From NCBI RefSeq assembly GCF_030816615.1, contig NZ_JAUSYD010000001.1:2790001-2854000 (forward strand): a stretch of DNA of 64,000 bases. Direction: 5' to 3'. Position 1 is the first letter of the stretch. Every line of letters begins with the position of its first letter. Made by a program: the position numbers and the translations under genes. The notes below the pieces were generated by a model. The model ran no database searches and was not told the origin of the DNA. It was given only the letters and a program-made list of their open reading frames with translations. Below are positions 27,195 through 37,283 of the stretch, piece by piece. The DNA is from Streptomyces sp. B1I3. GTDB lineage: Bacteria > Actinomycetota > Actinomycetes > Streptomycetales > Streptomycetaceae.

Positions 27195-27275
27195 GTCCGC
27201 CGTACGCCTTCCTGCAAACCTGAAACCCGTGAGAAACGCACCTGAATCGGTGCCCGTACAGCCTACGGGCACCGC

Positions 27276-28268
27276 TCAGCAGACTTCTTCCAGATCCCGC
27301 CACTCACGGCTGTCCGGGCTGTCGGCTACCCAGCCGTCCAGCAGCCCTCGCACCAGCGCGGCAGGGGCCGCTATGCCGCATTCGCGCTCCGGAACCCACA
27401 GGTCACCGGCGGTGCGGTGGCCCAGCGGCCCGGGGTGCCCCGGCTCACTGTGGTCGTGCGGGTCAAGGTGCTCGCCGTCGCCCTCGTCACTCTCCATCCG
27501 GCTCTCCGAACAGGCCCGGCAGAGCAGCCGCACGGAGGACGACCAGTCCTCTGCGGCGAATCCCGCGTCGGAGGCCAGCTGCTCGAGCGCGTCCCGGTCG
27601 GTCTCGGTGGCGGCTTCCAGCAGCACCACCCAGGTGGGCACGGGAGAGGGCGCCCACAGCTCGATCTCGTCGAAGACCGGGTAGGACGGCCCGGCCGCGG
27701 TGATCCGCTCGCCGTTCGGCACGCCGTCGTGCAGGACGACCTCGCCCCAGCGCCGCCCGGACGAGGGCAGCGGGATCGAGAGCACTTCCAGGCGCGCCGG
27801 ATCCAGCCTGCGGCCCCAGACGACCTCGGCCTCACCCTCCGGCGAGAGCCGCACCGCGGCGCTGCCCAGCTCCATGCCCGTCGGCTCGCTGTTGGACGCG
27901 GCGCCGTGCTGGCCGCTGCCCGGCACCTTGAGCCCGTACGCCTGCCAGGCCCGGCGCGCCAGCGGCCAGTCCTGCAGGGCGGTGGCCGCGATCCCGACGT
28001 TCCACCAGTCCGGCGCCCCGGACTCGCGGTCGAGCAGGGCGACGGCTCGCAGGCCCGCGGCCCTCGCCTGCTCCCAGTCGTGGCGGAACTTGTGCAGCAG
28101 CGCAAGGTTGAACCAGGACTCGGAGAGCCAGGGTTCCAGATCCGCCGCGCGTGTCAGCAGCGCCCCCGCGTCCTCGTACCGGCCGTCGCCGATCAGCGTG
28201 AACGCGCGGTCCGTGGCCTGCCGCCATGAGGCGGACGGCCGATGCCGTACCTTCCCGAAGATCCTCAC
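27276..28268 (-). CDS. Tetratricopeptide-repeat protein, unknown function
   Basis: About 330 residues. The N-terminal half has TPR-like helices (AFTLIGDGRYEDAGALLTRA, then WFNLALLHKFRHDWEQARAAG). The C-terminal half contains a region with a C-x2-C pair (LLCRACSES) and a His/Asp-rich acidic stretch (DPHDHSEPGHPG). No enzyme motif. The GTG at 28268 gives VRIFGKVRHRPS, which I believe is the conserved beginning; ATG 28319 is in frame. It lies in a run of minus-strand genes with the two HD proteins upstream. Confidence 0.75.
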   Translation of the reverse strand: MRIFGKVRHRPSASWRQATDRAFTLIGDGRYEDAGALLTRAADLEPWLSESWFNLALLHKFRHDWEQARAAGLRAVALLDRESGAPDWWNVGIAATALQDWPLARRAWQAYGLKVPGSGQHGAASNSEPTGMELGSAAVRLSPEGEAEVVWGRRLDPARLEVLSIPLPSSGRRWGEVVLHDGVPNGERITAAGPSYPVFDEIELWAPSPVPTWVVLLEAATETDRDALEQLASDAGFAAEDWSSSVRLLCRACSESRMESDEGDGEHLDPHDHSEPGHPGPLGHRTAGDLWVPERECGIAAPAALVRGLLDGWVADSPDSREWRDLEEVC

Positions 28269-28359
28269 GATTCCCGCCTGTCCCGACTGGACACCCTCTG
28301 TTTTCCGCTCTCTTCGCATCCAACCATGCCGGGCCGGACGCTCGCTCATTACCCATGGG

Positions 28360-29607
28360 TTACCCGGTCCTGAGCGGGGTCGGACCGCCGCGCGCGAGGA
28401 CTCCGGCCAGTGCTTCCACCACCTGCGGCTGGTAGTCGCGGCCGGTGCCGAGTCTGAGCTGCTCGAGCGCGTGCAGGGCCTTCCCGGCACTTTCCCCGCA
28501 CAGGTCGTCGTACGCGTTGACCACCCGGATGATTCTGGCGGCGGTCGGCTGCTCCCGGTACGGGTCGGCCTGCTGTTCCACCACCACGGCCACCGCGGCG
28601 TCCACCCCGGTCCGGCGGACCACGGCGCCGCCGAGCAGGGCGATCCTGCGCTGTTCGGCGACCGGGAGGGTGGCGGTGGCACCGCAGGGCACCGGATCGA
28701 CGAGGGACAGCTGGCCGATGTCGTGCATCAGCGCCGCGTACTCGAGCACGGTCAGCTCGGGGCCCGGAAGCCCCAGCTCCTTCCCCACCGCGAGGGAGAG
28801 CCCGGCGACCCTGCGGGCATGGCCGTGCGGGGTGTAGCCGGCGATCTCTGTGGACCGGGCCAGCGAGGCGATGGTCTGCCGGTAGGTGGTGCGGACCCCG
28901 GCGTACCGGCGGAAGGACACCTGGGTGAGCAGCAGCGGGACGCACAGGACGGGCAGCGCCCACAGTCCCGCGACGGCGACCCCGAGCGCCATCACCGCAC
29001 CGGTCGCGCAGACGGCCGTCCCGACGCCGCTGAGCGCACGGAGTTCGTCCCGGAGCAGCGGCCCGTAGGGGCGGGGGGTCACCGCCGTCAGCGCGGCGAG
29101 GACCACGTCGCACAGGGCGGTGAGGACGAGCAGCACCAGCAGGAAGAGGGCGAAGCACGGCCCCTCGCCGAACCAGCGCGCCGAGAGTCCCGAGTTGTAC
29201 AGCGGCTGGAAGCAGGCCGCGGCGAAGGCGACGGCCAGGATGCGGCGTGCCACCCGGTCCGGTCCCGGGCCGCTGCCGCGCGCCAGATGGGGCACGGCGG
29301 CGAGGAGCTGGGCCGCGGCGACGACGGTGACCACCTGCGGCACGCCGTGTGTGGTGGGCTCCCCACCGCTCCGTCCGAGCAGGGCGTACGCGAGCGCGCC
29401 GGCCGACCCGAGGGGCGCGGGCTCGCGCTCCCCGGGCAGGGAGCCCCACCGGGCGAGTTCCCCGACCGTGACGAGGGCCCCGAAGGCGAGCGCGTGGCCC
29501 GGCTCGGCGACGCCGTTCCACAGGGTGTGCGCGAGCGCGGCCACCGTCAGGGCCAGCGCGGTCCCGCGGACCGCGAGGGCGGCCAAAGGCGGGCGGACCG
29601 GGGTCAC
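28360..29607 (-). CDS. Membrane protein with degenerate HD-GYP-like domain
   Basis: 415 residues: an N-terminal part with about six hydrophobic segments (1-220), then a helical HD-type domain (240-400). MHDIGQLS keeps the HD pair. The later metal-binding and GYP motifs of c-di-GMP phosphodiesterases are missing, with VEQQADPYREQP where HHE...GYP should be. It overlaps its upstream neighbour by four bases (ATGA). It may be a non-catalytic partner of the intact HD-GYP protein. This is inferred from pairing and motif loss. Confidence 0.78.
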   Translation of the reverse strand: MTPVRPPLAALAVRGTALALTVAALAHTLWNGVAEPGHALAFGALVTVGELARWGSLPGEREPAPLGSAGALAYALLGRSGGEPTTHGVPQVVTVVAAAQLLAAVPHLARGSGPGPDRVARRILAVAFAAACFQPLYNSGLSARWFGEGPCFALFLLVLLVLTALCDVVLAALTAVTPRPYGPLLRDELRALSGVGTAVCATGAVMALGVAVAGLWALPVLCVPLLLTQVSFRRYAGVRTTYRQTIASLARSTEIAGYTPHGHARRVAGLSLAVGKELGLPGPELTVLEYAALMHDIGQLSLVDPVPCGATATLPVAEQRRIALLGGAVVRRTGVDAAVAVVVEQQADPYREQPTAARIIRVVNAYDDLCGESAGKALHALEQLRLGTGRDYQPQVVEALAGVLARGGPTPLRTG

Positions 29608-31007
29608 CGGGCCCGCCGGGGCCGGTCCGGGGCCGATCCGGCCGCGGTCGGCCCGGTCCCGGCTCCCTGCCTCGGCAGCCCCGCCGGTTCCTCGTCCGAG
29701 GTGACGGTGTTGGCGGCGGCGGACCAGCCGTGGCGGTCCAGGGCCCGGACCAGGGCCCGCACCATCCGCGGGTCGAACTGGCTGCCCGCGCAGCGTTCCA
29801 GCTCCAGGACCGCCGTGGGCACGGGCCGTGCGCGCCGGTAGGAACGGTTAGAGGTCATGGCGTCGAAGGCGTCGGCGACGGCGACGACCCGCGCGAACTC
29901 GGGGATCTCGTCCCCCACCAGGCCGTAGGGATAACCGCTGCCGTCGAGCCGTTCGTGGTGGTGCAGGATCGCGGCGCGCGCCTCGTCGAGGAAGCCGATG
30001 CCGCGGACGATCTCGTGCCCGTACTCCGGGTGCAGTTCGATCACCCGGCGCTCCTGCGGAGTGAGTGGTCCGTCCTTGCGCAGGACCCGCGTGGGGACGC
30101 CGAGCTTGCCGACGTCGTGCAGGATGCCCGCGAACCGGAGCGCCTCCGTACGCCCCTCCTCCATGCCGAGCTCGCGGGCGATCAGCTCCGAGGCGCGCCC
30201 CACGCGCTCGCTGTGTCCCCGGGTGTACCCGTCCTTGATGTCGACGGCCTGGACCAGCGCCCTGATGGTGGCGCGGTGTGCGGCATGCTGGCGGTGGTAC
30301 TGGGCGAACACCCAGCCGGAGATGTACATGGGCAGCAGGACGACCAGGGCCGACACCGGCCCGTACGAGCTGCGCCACAGGACCGCCATCATCAGTCCCG
30401 CCAGGGCGTGGATCACGTGGGGCCCGGCTGAGCGCACCGGCAGTCCGCGCCAGGCGTGCCGGGCGGCGACCCGCTCGGCCGTGGCCAGGATGCCCCCGTC
30501 CAGCGCGGCCAGCAGGAGGCCGAACGCGAGCGCCGACGCGCAGGCGGGGAGGAGGGCGTAGGGCAGGTCGGGCGCGGGGCCCCCGCCCGGACCGCCGCCG
30601 CTTCCGCCGAGCGCGGCCGGGCCGCCGAGCACCGTGTGGACCCACGAGGCCGCCCCCACGGCGAGGGCGAGCTGCGCGGCCCGCCAGACACGGCGGGCCG
30701 CGACGGGCGGCCGGTCGACGACGCCGGCCGACGCACCCGCGACGGGCACGAGGACGGCCGCGGCGGGTGGCAGGAGAAAGGCGGCGGCGAGGAGCAGCGG
30801 GAAGAACGCTCCCGCACCCGCCGGCGCGGCGCCGCCAAGGAGGGCGTTGCGGGCAGCGAGCTCACTGGCCAGGCACAGGGCCGCCAGGAGCGCCACGGTG
30901 CTCCAGGGTGTGGCCGCTCCCGGGAAGAACGCCGGGAGCGCGCACGATCCGGCGCCGACCGCGGTGCACAGGATGTAGAGGCGCGCCGCCCCCGGTGTGC
31001 TCCTCAC
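29604..31007 (-). CDS. Membrane HD-GYP domain phosphohydrolase
   Basis: 467 residues: about seven to eight hydrophobic segments (1-215), then a full HD-GYP domain (about 235-430) with LHDVGKLGVPTRVL, HPEYGHEIV, ILHHHERLDGSGYPYG and VADAFDAMTSNRSYR. Such domains degrade cyclic di-GMP, which in Streptomyces controls the switch to development through BldD and the WhiG anti-sigma RsiG, or act on other cyclic dinucleotides. The C-terminal tail is proline/glycine-rich. Coupled to the degenerate HD gene. Confidence 0.85.
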   Translation of the reverse strand: MRSTPGAARLYILCTAVGAGSCALPAFFPGAATPWSTVALLAALCLASELAARNALLGGAAPAGAGAFFPLLLAAAFLLPPAAAVLVPVAGASAGVVDRPPVAARRVWRAAQLALAVGAASWVHTVLGGPAALGGSGGGPGGGPAPDLPYALLPACASALAFGLLLAALDGGILATAERVAARHAWRGLPVRSAGPHVIHALAGLMMAVLWRSSYGPVSALVVLLPMYISGWVFAQYHRQHAAHRATIRALVQAVDIKDGYTRGHSERVGRASELIARELGMEEGRTEALRFAGILHDVGKLGVPTRVLRKDGPLTPQERRVIELHPEYGHEIVRGIGFLDEARAAILHHHERLDGSGYPYGLVGDEIPEFARVVAVADAFDAMTSNRSYRRARPVPTAVLELERCAGSQFDPRMVRALVRALDRHGWSAAANTVTSDEEPAGLPRQGAGTGPTAAGSAPDRPRRAR

Positions 31008-31147
31008 CCGTACCGCCCGCTCCCCGCCTGGTCAATGGAGGCGCCAGGCTAGCGAGTTGGGGGCGGCTGAGGGTTCCGATGCGCGGGATTAGCACATTCG
31101 GGTGAAACGACCGGCATTCCGGCGGGACAGCAGCAGAGCTGCTGCTG

Positions 31148-31465
31148 TCACTCGGCGGCGGCCGGGCGGTCGGCACCGCCCACGGCCACGTCCTGCTCGG
31201 GGACGGCCTGCCCCGAACGGATCAGGTCGATCCGGCCCATCACCTTGGACCGCAGGTCGGTCGGCACGTCGTCGTGCCCGCAGCACCGCTTCACCAGCTT
31301 CTTCACGGCCTGCTCGAGGCCGTACTTCTCCAGGCACGGGGAGCACTCCTCGAAATGCACCTCGAACTTGCTGCATTCGCCCTCGGGCATCTCACGGTCG
31401 AGAAACTCGTAGAGATGGTCGAGAACCTCTGAGCAATCCGTCTCGTGCGGCTCTCCGCAGCTCAT
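31148..31465 (-). CDS. rsrA: Redox-sensing anti-sigma factor RsrA (ZAS family)
   Basis: 105 residues. All landmark residues of S. coelicolor RsrA fall at the same numbers: C11, H37, C41, C44, C61, C62. These bind zinc (H37-x3-C41-x2-C44 plus C11) and form the disulfide that releases SigR under thiol oxidation. The start overlaps the sigR stop (ATGA at 31462-31465). It binds SigR in the cytoplasm, closing the mycothiol/thioredoxin feedback loop. Confidence 0.96.
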   Translation of the reverse strand: MSCGEPHETDCSEVLDHLYEFLDREMPEGECSKFEVHFEECSPCLEKYGLEQAVKKLVKRCCGHDDVPTDLRSKVMGRIDLIRSGQAVPEQDVAVGGADRPAAAE

Positions 31466-32118
31466 GAGGCCGAGCCTTTCGTGTCGTCCGACTCACCGGC
31501 TCCGGCCGGGACGAGCCCGCGCTCACGCGCGTAGTCCTCCAGCATGCCGCGCAGCTGGCGGCGGCCCCGGTGCAGCCGGGACATCACCGTACCGATGGGT
31601 GTCCCCATGATGTCCGCGATCTCCTTGTACGCAAAGCCCTCCACGTCGGCGAGATACACGGCGATGCGGAACTCTTCGGGGATCGACTGCAGTGCGGACT
31701 TCACATCGGAGTCCGGGAGATGGTCGAGCGCCTGGGACTCCGCCGACCGCAGGCCCGTCGACATGTGCGACTCGGCCCGCGCGAGCTGCCAGTCCTCGAT
31801 CTCCTCGGCGGCGCTCCGCTGGGGTTCGCGCTGCTTCTTGCGGTACGAGTTGATGAAGGTGTTCGTGAGGATGCGGTACATCCACGCCTTGAGGTTCGTA
31901 CCCTCACGGAACTGATGGAACGACCCGTACGCCTTGGCGTACGTCTCCTGCACCAGGTCCTCCGCATCGGCGGGGTTGCGCGTCATGCGCAGCGCCGCCG
32001 AGTACATCTGGTCGAGAAATCCTAGGGCGTCCCGCTCGAAGCGCGCGTTGCGCTCGGCGGTCGTCTCCTGCGCACGGCCGTCGTCGGTCCCTGTGTCGGT
32101 CCCAGTGACCGGACCCAC
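31462..32118 (-). CDS. sigR: ECF sigma factor SigR, thiol-oxidative stress
   Basis: 218 residues from the GTG at 32118 (GGAGGAGG directly before it). Region 2 has [27 protein letters not shown] and region 4 has [23 protein letters not shown]. SigR transcribes thioredoxin, mycothiol, Clp/Lon and ribosome-rescue genes. The reading frame is open upstream to ATG 32304, adding 62 residues. This matches the known unstable longer isoform sigma-R', made from the SigR-dependent promoter and degraded by ClpP. Both starts are likely used. Confidence 0.95.
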   Translation of the reverse strand: MGPVTGTDTGTDDGRAQETTAERNARFERDALGFLDQMYSAALRMTRNPADAEDLVQETYAKAYGSFHQFREGTNLKAWMYRILTNTFINSYRKKQREPQRSAAEEIEDWQLARAESHMSTGLRSAESQALDHLPDSDVKSALQSIPEEFRIAVYLADVEGFAYKEIADIMGTPIGTVMSRLHRGRRQLRGMLEDYARERGLVPAGAGESDDTKGSAS

Positions 32119-32351
32119 CTCCTCCAACGATGTCGCGGAGCCGAAACCGGACCCGCTCGCATCGGAGAATAGTCGACCTTGCTTGTGCGCGGGCTGTCGA
32201 TCCGGTCCGCTCAGGGCACGCCCACGCGTGCTCCCGTCCGCGTGCAGGACCGTCCACTCCAGGTCAGCGGCGTTCGAGCGGCGCGGGCAGATGGTCGAAC
32301 CCATGCGACGGACTCCCTCTCCACGTACAGCGTTGTTGTACAGACGTCCCG

Positions 32352-32381
32352 AACAACAGCGCTTCCGTACACCGCATTCCC
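32352..32381 (-). promoter_or_regulatory. SigR-dependent promoter of sigR (sigRp2 type)
   Basis: On the minus strand GGGAAT (32381-32376), an 18-base spacer, then GTT (32357-32355), which fits the SigR consensus GGAAT-N18/19-GTT exactly. Transcription from about 32345 would include the upstream ATG 32304 of the long isoform. Confidence 0.88.
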
Positions 32382-32424
32382 GGTCACGCGCGCCCCGCCG
32401 GGCGATGTGAGGGGAACGACGCGC

Positions 32425-33084
32425 CTACCCGACTTCGTCCAGCCAGTCGGCCACCGCCGCGGTGAGGACGTCCATCGCCTCGCGCTCGGTCGGCGGAGCC
32501 TTCTTCGGTACGGCGAACCCGTGGTCCGCGTACGGCACCTCGACGATCCGGTGTCCTCCGGCGGGGAACTCCTCCGGCCGTCCGAACGGGTCACGGCCGC
32601 CCTGCACCACGAGGGTGGGCACCCCGGCGCCCAGCAGTTCGTCCGCGCGGGATTTCTCCGGCCTGCCCGGCGGGTGCAGCGGAAAACTGAGCGCGAGCAC
32701 CGCGCGCGCCCCCAGCTCGGTCGCCGTACGGCAGGCCACCCGGGCCCCGGCACTGCGGCCACCCGCGACCACGGGCAGCCCCGCACCCGTCAGCGCGGGC
32801 CACAGTCCGCGCCAGCCGGCGTCCAGGGTCCGCGGTGCCGGCGCCACCTTCTTCCCCGCCACCCGCCAGGGCTGCTCCACCAGGGCGACGGTCACTCCGC
32901 GAGCGGGCAGCACAGCCGCCAGCGCCTGCAGGTCGCGGGCCTCGACGCCGCCTCCCGCGCCGTGGCTCACGGCGAGCACCAGACGGGCGTCCTTCGCGGG
33001 GAGCCAGGTGATCCTGGCGGTTCCCGCGTCCGTCTCGACCGTCCGGCTCTTCTGCGTCGTCCCAGTGCGGCTCACAGAGCTCAT
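32425..33084 (-). CDS. Alpha/beta hydrolase, KANL3/Tex30-like
   Basis: 219 residues of single-domain alpha/beta hydrolase. The first strand motif is VLAVSHGAGGG (oxyanion region), the nucleophile elbow is GGRSAGARVA, and the catalytic His lies near the end in YADHGFAVP. The family is annotated as alpha/beta-hydrolase of the Tex30/KANL3 group, distinct from dienelactone hydrolase. Substrate unknown. It sits upstream of sigR with the same orientation but separated by the sigR promoter. Confidence 0.82.
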   Translation of the reverse strand: MSSVSRTGTTQKSRTVETDAGTARITWLPAKDARLVLAVSHGAGGGVEARDLQALAAVLPARGVTVALVEQPWRVAGKKVAPAPRTLDAGWRGLWPALTGAGLPVVAGGRSAGARVACRTATELGARAVLALSFPLHPPGRPEKSRADELLGAGVPTLVVQGGRDPFGRPEEFPAGGHRIVEVPYADHGFAVPKKAPPTEREAMDVLTAAVADWLDEVG

Positions 33085-33103
33085 CCTGCCGGATCCCGCC
33101 GGT

Positions 33104-33919
33104 TCAGAAGAGTGTGCCCAGCTCCGGCGCGGCCAGCTCCTCCAGCAGCTCCGGGCCGTTGTTGCGGACGTTGCTGACCGCGGTGCTCACCGGGTACGCC
33201 CGCATCAGCCCGCCGGGCGGCGGCTCCAGCAGTGCCTTCAGCTCCCCGGTGCCGGTGCGCGACGGATCGAGCCAGTCGTCCCACCGGTCGGGGGTGAGCA
33301 TGAGGGGCATCCGGGGGTGGATGTCGGCGAGCGCCGCCGGCCCCTCGGCCGGGGCCACGGCGAGCGGGGACGTCTCCGCCTCGGTGGTGATCACGGAGCA
33401 GGTCACCCACCAGGCCTGCGGATGGTCGTCGGGCAGGGTCCGGTCGCGCCAGAACTCGTAGAGGCCCGCCATGGCGAAGACGGAGCCGTCGGCGGGCGTC
33501 ACGAAGTAGGGCTGCTTACGGGGCCGCTTCCGCTTCCCCTTCTCCTCCAGCTGCCGCTCGTCGGCACCGGTGACCCACTCGTAGTAGCCGTCGGCGGGCA
33601 GGATGCAGCGCCTCGACTCGAAGGGGCGGCGGAAGGACGGCTTCTCGTGGACGGTCTCGGCACGGGCGTTGATCATGCGGGCGCCGCCCTCGGGGGACTT
33701 CGACCAGGACGGGACGAGCCCCCACTTCAGCGCGCGCATCTGGCGAACCGGACGCTGGTCGTCCGCGTCCTTCACAGGACGTTCCAAAATCGCGTAGACC
33801 TCTTTGGTCGGCGCCACGTTCCAATCGGGCTCCAGGGTCTCCGTGGGTTCCCACTTCTCGACACCGAAGAGCCCGGTCAGATCCTCCGGCCGCCGACTCG
33901 CCGCATACCGTCCGCACAT
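33104..33919 (-). CDS. YedK/HMCES-type abasic-site processing protein (SRAP)
   Basis: 271 residues with the SRAP signature: Cys2 immediately after the start (MCGRYA), [15 protein letters not shown] and IHPRMPLML with the active-site His. Cys2 forms a stable thiazolidine crosslink with abasic sites in single-stranded DNA and shields them at replication forks. The start at 33919 is fixed by the need for Cys at position 2. Divergent from the M50 peptidase gene (74 bases between starts). Confidence 0.92.
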   Translation of the reverse strand: MCGRYAASRRPEDLTGLFGVEKWEPTETLEPDWNVAPTKEVYAILERPVKDADDQRPVRQMRALKWGLVPSWSKSPEGGARMINARAETVHEKPSFRRPFESRRCILPADGYYEWVTGADERQLEEKGKRKRPRKQPYFVTPADGSVFAMAGLYEFWRDRTLPDDHPQAWWVTCSVITTEAETSPLAVAPAEGPAALADIHPRMPLMLTPDRWDDWLDPSRTGTGELKALLEPPPGGLMRAYPVSTAVSNVRNNGPELLEELAAPELGTLF

Positions 33920-33993
33920 AAGTGCCAGACTGCCACGACTCGCACGTCGAGCGGACGCCACTGCCGCACCTACCTCGAGGAGCCGCCCGCACC

Positions 33994-34707
33994 ATGGACA
34001 GCACCGCACTGGGCGATCTGTGGGATCGCGTCTTCGGTACCCAGCCCGCGCCCGAGCAGTGGCTGGTGGTCGTGACGGCCACCGCGGCGCTCGTCGCCGT
34101 CGTGCCGAACCTCATATGGCGGCTCTCCCGCAACGCGATCACGATCGCCCACGAGGGCGGCCACGGGCTGATCGCCCTGCTCACCGGGCGACAGCTCTCC
34201 GGCATCCGGCTGCACTCGGACACCAGCGGCCTCACCGTCAGCCGCGGCAGGCCGACCGGCATCGGCATGATCCTCACCGCGGCGGCCGGCTACACGGCGC
34301 CCCCGCTGCTCGGCCTGGGGGGCGCCTGGCTCCTGGCGGCCGGCCGGATCACGCTGCTGCTGTGGCTGTCGACGGCGCTGCTCGCGGTGATGCTGGTGAT
34401 GATCCGCAATCTCTACGGCGCCCTGACGGTCATTCTCACGGGGACGACGTTCCTGCTGGTGTCCTGGCTGACCTCGGCCGACGTGCAGTCGGCGTTCGCG
34501 TACACGGTGGTCTGGTTCCTGCTGCTGGGCGGGGTGCGCCCGGCCTTCGAGCTGCAGTCCAAGCGCCGGCACGGCGGTGCGCCCGACTCCGACCCCGACC
34601 AGCTGGCACGGCTGACGCACGCACCGGCGGCGGTCTGGCTCTTCCTCTTCCACGCCGTGTCGCTCTGCTCGCTGATCGGCGGCGGGCGCTGGCTGCTCGG
34701 GTTGTGA
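33994..34707 (+). CDS. M50 family membrane zinc metallopeptidase-like protein
   Basis: 237 residues with about six membrane helices and the zinc motif HEGGHGL inside the second hydrophobic region ([17 protein letters not shown]). This is typical of the M50B-like peptidases common in actinobacteria. It could perform regulated intramembrane proteolysis, but the second metal-binding motif (NPDG-like) is not evident, so activity is uncertain. Single gene before aroA. Confidence 0.8.
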   Translation: MDSTALGDLWDRVFGTQPAPEQWLVVVTATAALVAVVPNLIWRLSRNAITIAHEGGHGLIALLTGRQLSGIRLHSDTSGLTVSRGRPTGIGMILTAAAGYTAPPLLGLGGAWLLAAGRITLLLWLSTALLAVMLVMIRNLYGALTVILTGTTFLLVSWLTSADVQSAFAYTVVWFLLLGGVRPAFELQSKRRHGGAPDSDPDQLARLTHAPAAVWLFLFHAVSLCSLIGGGRWLLGL

Positions 34708-34811
34708 GGGCTGCTGCCGCGCCGGGCCCCTCTACCACCTCCTTATTACGCCCTGATTTCGTCCCTTTTGTTCAGGATCTGGGTTTGCGCAGAGCCACTA
34801 AAGTGAGGGGC

Positions 34812-36191
34812 ATGACCGAAAGCGCCGTGCACCCCGCCCTCTGGCCCGCCCCCCGTGCGACCGGGGCCGTCGACGCGACCGTCACCGTGCCCGGATCCAA
34901 ATCGGTCACCAACCGGGCGCTCGTCCTTGCCTCCCTGTCGTCCGAGCCCGGCTGGCTGCGCCGCCCGCTGCGCTCCCGCGACACCCTGCTGATGGCCCAG
35001 GCGCTGCGTGCGATGGGCGTAGGCATCGAGGAGGGCGTGGGCCCGGACGGCTCGGGCGAGGCCTGGCGCGTCATTCCGGCCGGCCTGCACGGCCCGGCCT
35101 CGGTCGACGTCGGCAACGCGGGCACGGTCATGCGCTTCCTGCCGCCGGTGGCCTGCCTCGCGGACGGACCGGTCCGCTTCGACGGGGACCCCCGCTCCTA
35201 CGAGCGTCCCCTGCACGGGGTGATCGACGCACTGAAGGCCCTGGGCGCCAGGATCGACGACGACGGGCGCGGGGCGCTGCCCCTGACCGTGCACGGCGCG
35301 GGAGCGCTGGACGGCGGTCCTGTGGCGATCGACGCCTCCTCGTCCTCCCAGTTCGTCTCCGCGCTGCTGCTGTCCGCGCCCCGCTTCAACCAGGGGGTGG
35401 AGGTCCGCCACACCGGATCGGCCCTCCCGTCCATGCCCCACATCCGGATGACCGTCGACATGCTGCGCGCGGTCGGGGCCCAGGTCGACGAGCCGGAGAC
35501 CGGCGGGGAGCCCGACGTCTGGCGTGTGGCGCCGTCCGCGCTGCTCGGCCGCGACCTGACCGTGGAGCCCGACCTCTCCAACGCCCAGCCCTTCCTGGCG
35601 GCCGCGCTCGTCACCGGCGGCCGTGTCACCGTCCCCGACTGGCCGCTGCGCACCACCCAGCCGGGTGACGCGCTGCGCGAGATCTTCACCGCAATGGGTG
35701 GCAGCTGCGAGCTGACCGAACGGGGCCTCACCTTCACGGGCACGGGCCGCATCCACGGCATCGACGTCGACCTGAGCGAGGTAGGTGAGCTGACCCCGGG
35801 GATCGCGGCCCTCGCGGCCCTGGCCGACTCCCCCTCCACGCTGAGTGGTGTCGCGCATCTGCGGCTGCACGAGACGGACCGCCTGGCGGCCCTCACCAAG
35901 GAGATCAACGGCCTCGGCGGGGATGTCGTGGAGAGCGCCGACGGACTGCGCATCCGGCCGCGCCCGCTGCACGGCGGCACGTTCCACACGTACGACGACC
36001 ACCGCATGGCGACGGCGGGCGCGATCATCGGCCTCGCGGTGGCCGGGGTGGAGATCGAGAACGTCGGGACGACGGCCAAGACGCTGCCGGACTTCCCGGA
36101 GATGTGGGCCGGCATGCTCGGGGCCTCCCCCGGGACGGTCGGCGTCTCGCCCGGGGCCCTCGGCACCTCCCCCGCCAGGCGCGGTGTCTGA
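34812..36191 (+). CDS. aroA: 5-enolpyruvylshikimate-3-phosphate synthase
   Basis: 459 residues. Conserved motifs: [16 protein letters not shown] near the N-terminus, [29 protein letters not shown] and [16 protein letters not shown]. It transfers enolpyruvate to shikimate-3-phosphate, the sixth shikimate step. The last about 20 residues form a Gly/Ser/Pro tail specific to this lineage. GAGGGG lies just before the ATG. rsgA starts five bases after the stop, so the pair is probably cotranscribed. Confidence 0.96.
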   Translation: MTESAVHPALWPAPRATGAVDATVTVPGSKSVTNRALVLASLSSEPGWLRRPLRSRDTLLMAQALRAMGVGIEEGVGPDGSGEAWRVIPAGLHGPASVDVGNAGTVMRFLPPVACLADGPVRFDGDPRSYERPLHGVIDALKALGARIDDDGRGALPLTVHGAGALDGGPVAIDASSSSQFVSALLLSAPRFNQGVEVRHTGSALPSMPHIRMTVDMLRAVGAQVDEPETGGEPDVWRVAPSALLGRDLTVEPDLSNAQPFLAAALVTGGRVTVPDWPLRTTQPGDALREIFTAMGGSCELTERGLTFTGTGRIHGIDVDLSEVGELTPGIAALAALADSPSTLSGVAHLRLHETDRLAALTKEINGLGGDVVESADGLRIRPRPLHGGTFHTYDDHRMATAGAIIGLAVAGVEIENVGTTAKTLPDFPEMWAGMLGASPGTVGVSPGALGTSPARRGV

Positions 36192-36195
36192 GCGC

Positions 36196-37212
36196 ATGCG
36201 CCGCTACGGGAAGAACCCTGACGAGGACGACATCCGCGTCCGCCCCAACCCCAAGGGCAACCGGCCTCGCACCCACACACGTCCCAAGCACGAGGACGCC
36301 CAGGACGGCATGGTGCTCACCGTCGACCGGGGCAGGCTCACCTGCCTGGTCGACGACCGCACCGTGACGGCGATGAAGGCCCGTGAACTGGGCCGCAAGG
36401 CCGCCGTCGTGGGCGACATGGTCTCCATCGTGGGCGACCTCTCCGGCGACAAGGACACGCTGGCGCGCATCGTCCGCATCGGGAAGCGACGGTCGGTGCT
36501 GCGCCGCACGGCGGACGACGACGATCCGTACGAGCGCGTGGTCGTGGCCAACGCCGACCAGCTGGCCATCGTCACCGCGCTCGCCGATCCCGAACCGCGT
36601 CCGCGCATGATCGACCGCTGCCTGGTGGCCGCGTACGACGGCGGCCTCTCCCCGCTCCTCGTGCTGACCAAGTCCGACCTCGCCTCCGCGGACAAGCTCC
36701 TGGAGGCGTACACCCCGCTGGGGGTCCCCTACGTCGTCACCAGCCGGGAGGAACTGGAGAACGGCGACGCGGCGGACCGGGTGCGCGAACTGCTCAACGA
36801 CCGGATGACCGCCTTCGTCGGCCACTCCGGGGTCGGCAAGACGACCCTCGTCAACGCCTTGGTGCCGAAGGACAGACGCCGGACGACCGGCGTGGTCAAC
36901 GCAGTGACCGGGCGTGGCAGGCACACCACGACATCGGCGCTCGCGCTGCCGCTGCCGGACGACCGCGGCTGGATGATCGACACCCCGGGTGTCCGGTCCT
37001 TCGGGCTGCACCACGTCGACCCCTCCAGGGTCATCAACGCCTTCCCCGACCTCCAGCCGGGTACGGAGAACTGCCCGCGCGGCTGCACCCATGACGGTCA
37101 GGAGCCGGAGTGCGCCCTGGACGTCTGGGTGACGGAGGGGCATGCCGATCCGGCACGCCTCGACTCACTGCGGCGACTGCTGTCGACGCGGGAGCGGCGA
37201 GAGGGCGACTGA
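36196..37212 (+). CDS. rsgA: Ribosome small-subunit GTPase RsgA (YjeQ)
   Basis: 338 residues. An OB-fold N-terminal part is followed by a circularly permuted GTPase: G4 (LTKSDLA) before G1 (GHSGVGKTTLVNAL) and G3 (DTPGVRSF). The C-terminal zinc knuckle reads CPRGCTHDGQEPEC. It checks 30S maturation and releases RbfA. A GTG at 36184, overlapping the aroA end, is an in-frame alternative start. Confidence 0.94.
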   Translation: MRRYGKNPDEDDIRVRPNPKGNRPRTHTRPKHEDAQDGMVLTVDRGRLTCLVDDRTVTAMKARELGRKAAVVGDMVSIVGDLSGDKDTLARIVRIGKRRSVLRRTADDDDPYERVVVANADQLAIVTALADPEPRPRMIDRCLVAAYDGGLSPLLVLTKSDLASADKLLEAYTPLGVPYVVTSREELENGDAADRVRELLNDRMTAFVGHSGVGKTTLVNALVPKDRRRTTGVVNAVTGRGRHTTTSALALPLPDDRGWMIDTPGVRSFGLHHVDPSRVINAFPDLQPGTENCPRGCTHDGQEPECALDVWVTEGHADPARLDSLRRLLSTRERREGD

Positions 37213-37265
37213 CGGTCCGGCGGCACGGCTGACGGGTGTACGCGCCCGGGGACAGGACCGCCCGA

Positions 37266-37283
37266 CTCGCGCACGTGCGCGAG
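37266..37283. other. Perfect 18-bp palindrome upstream of the SMR gene
   Basis: CTCGCGCACGTGCGCGAG is fully self-complementary, 72 bases before the next start codon. It could be an operator for a dimeric regulator or a short hairpin ending the aroA-rsgA transcript. No T-tract follows. Confidence 0.6.
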
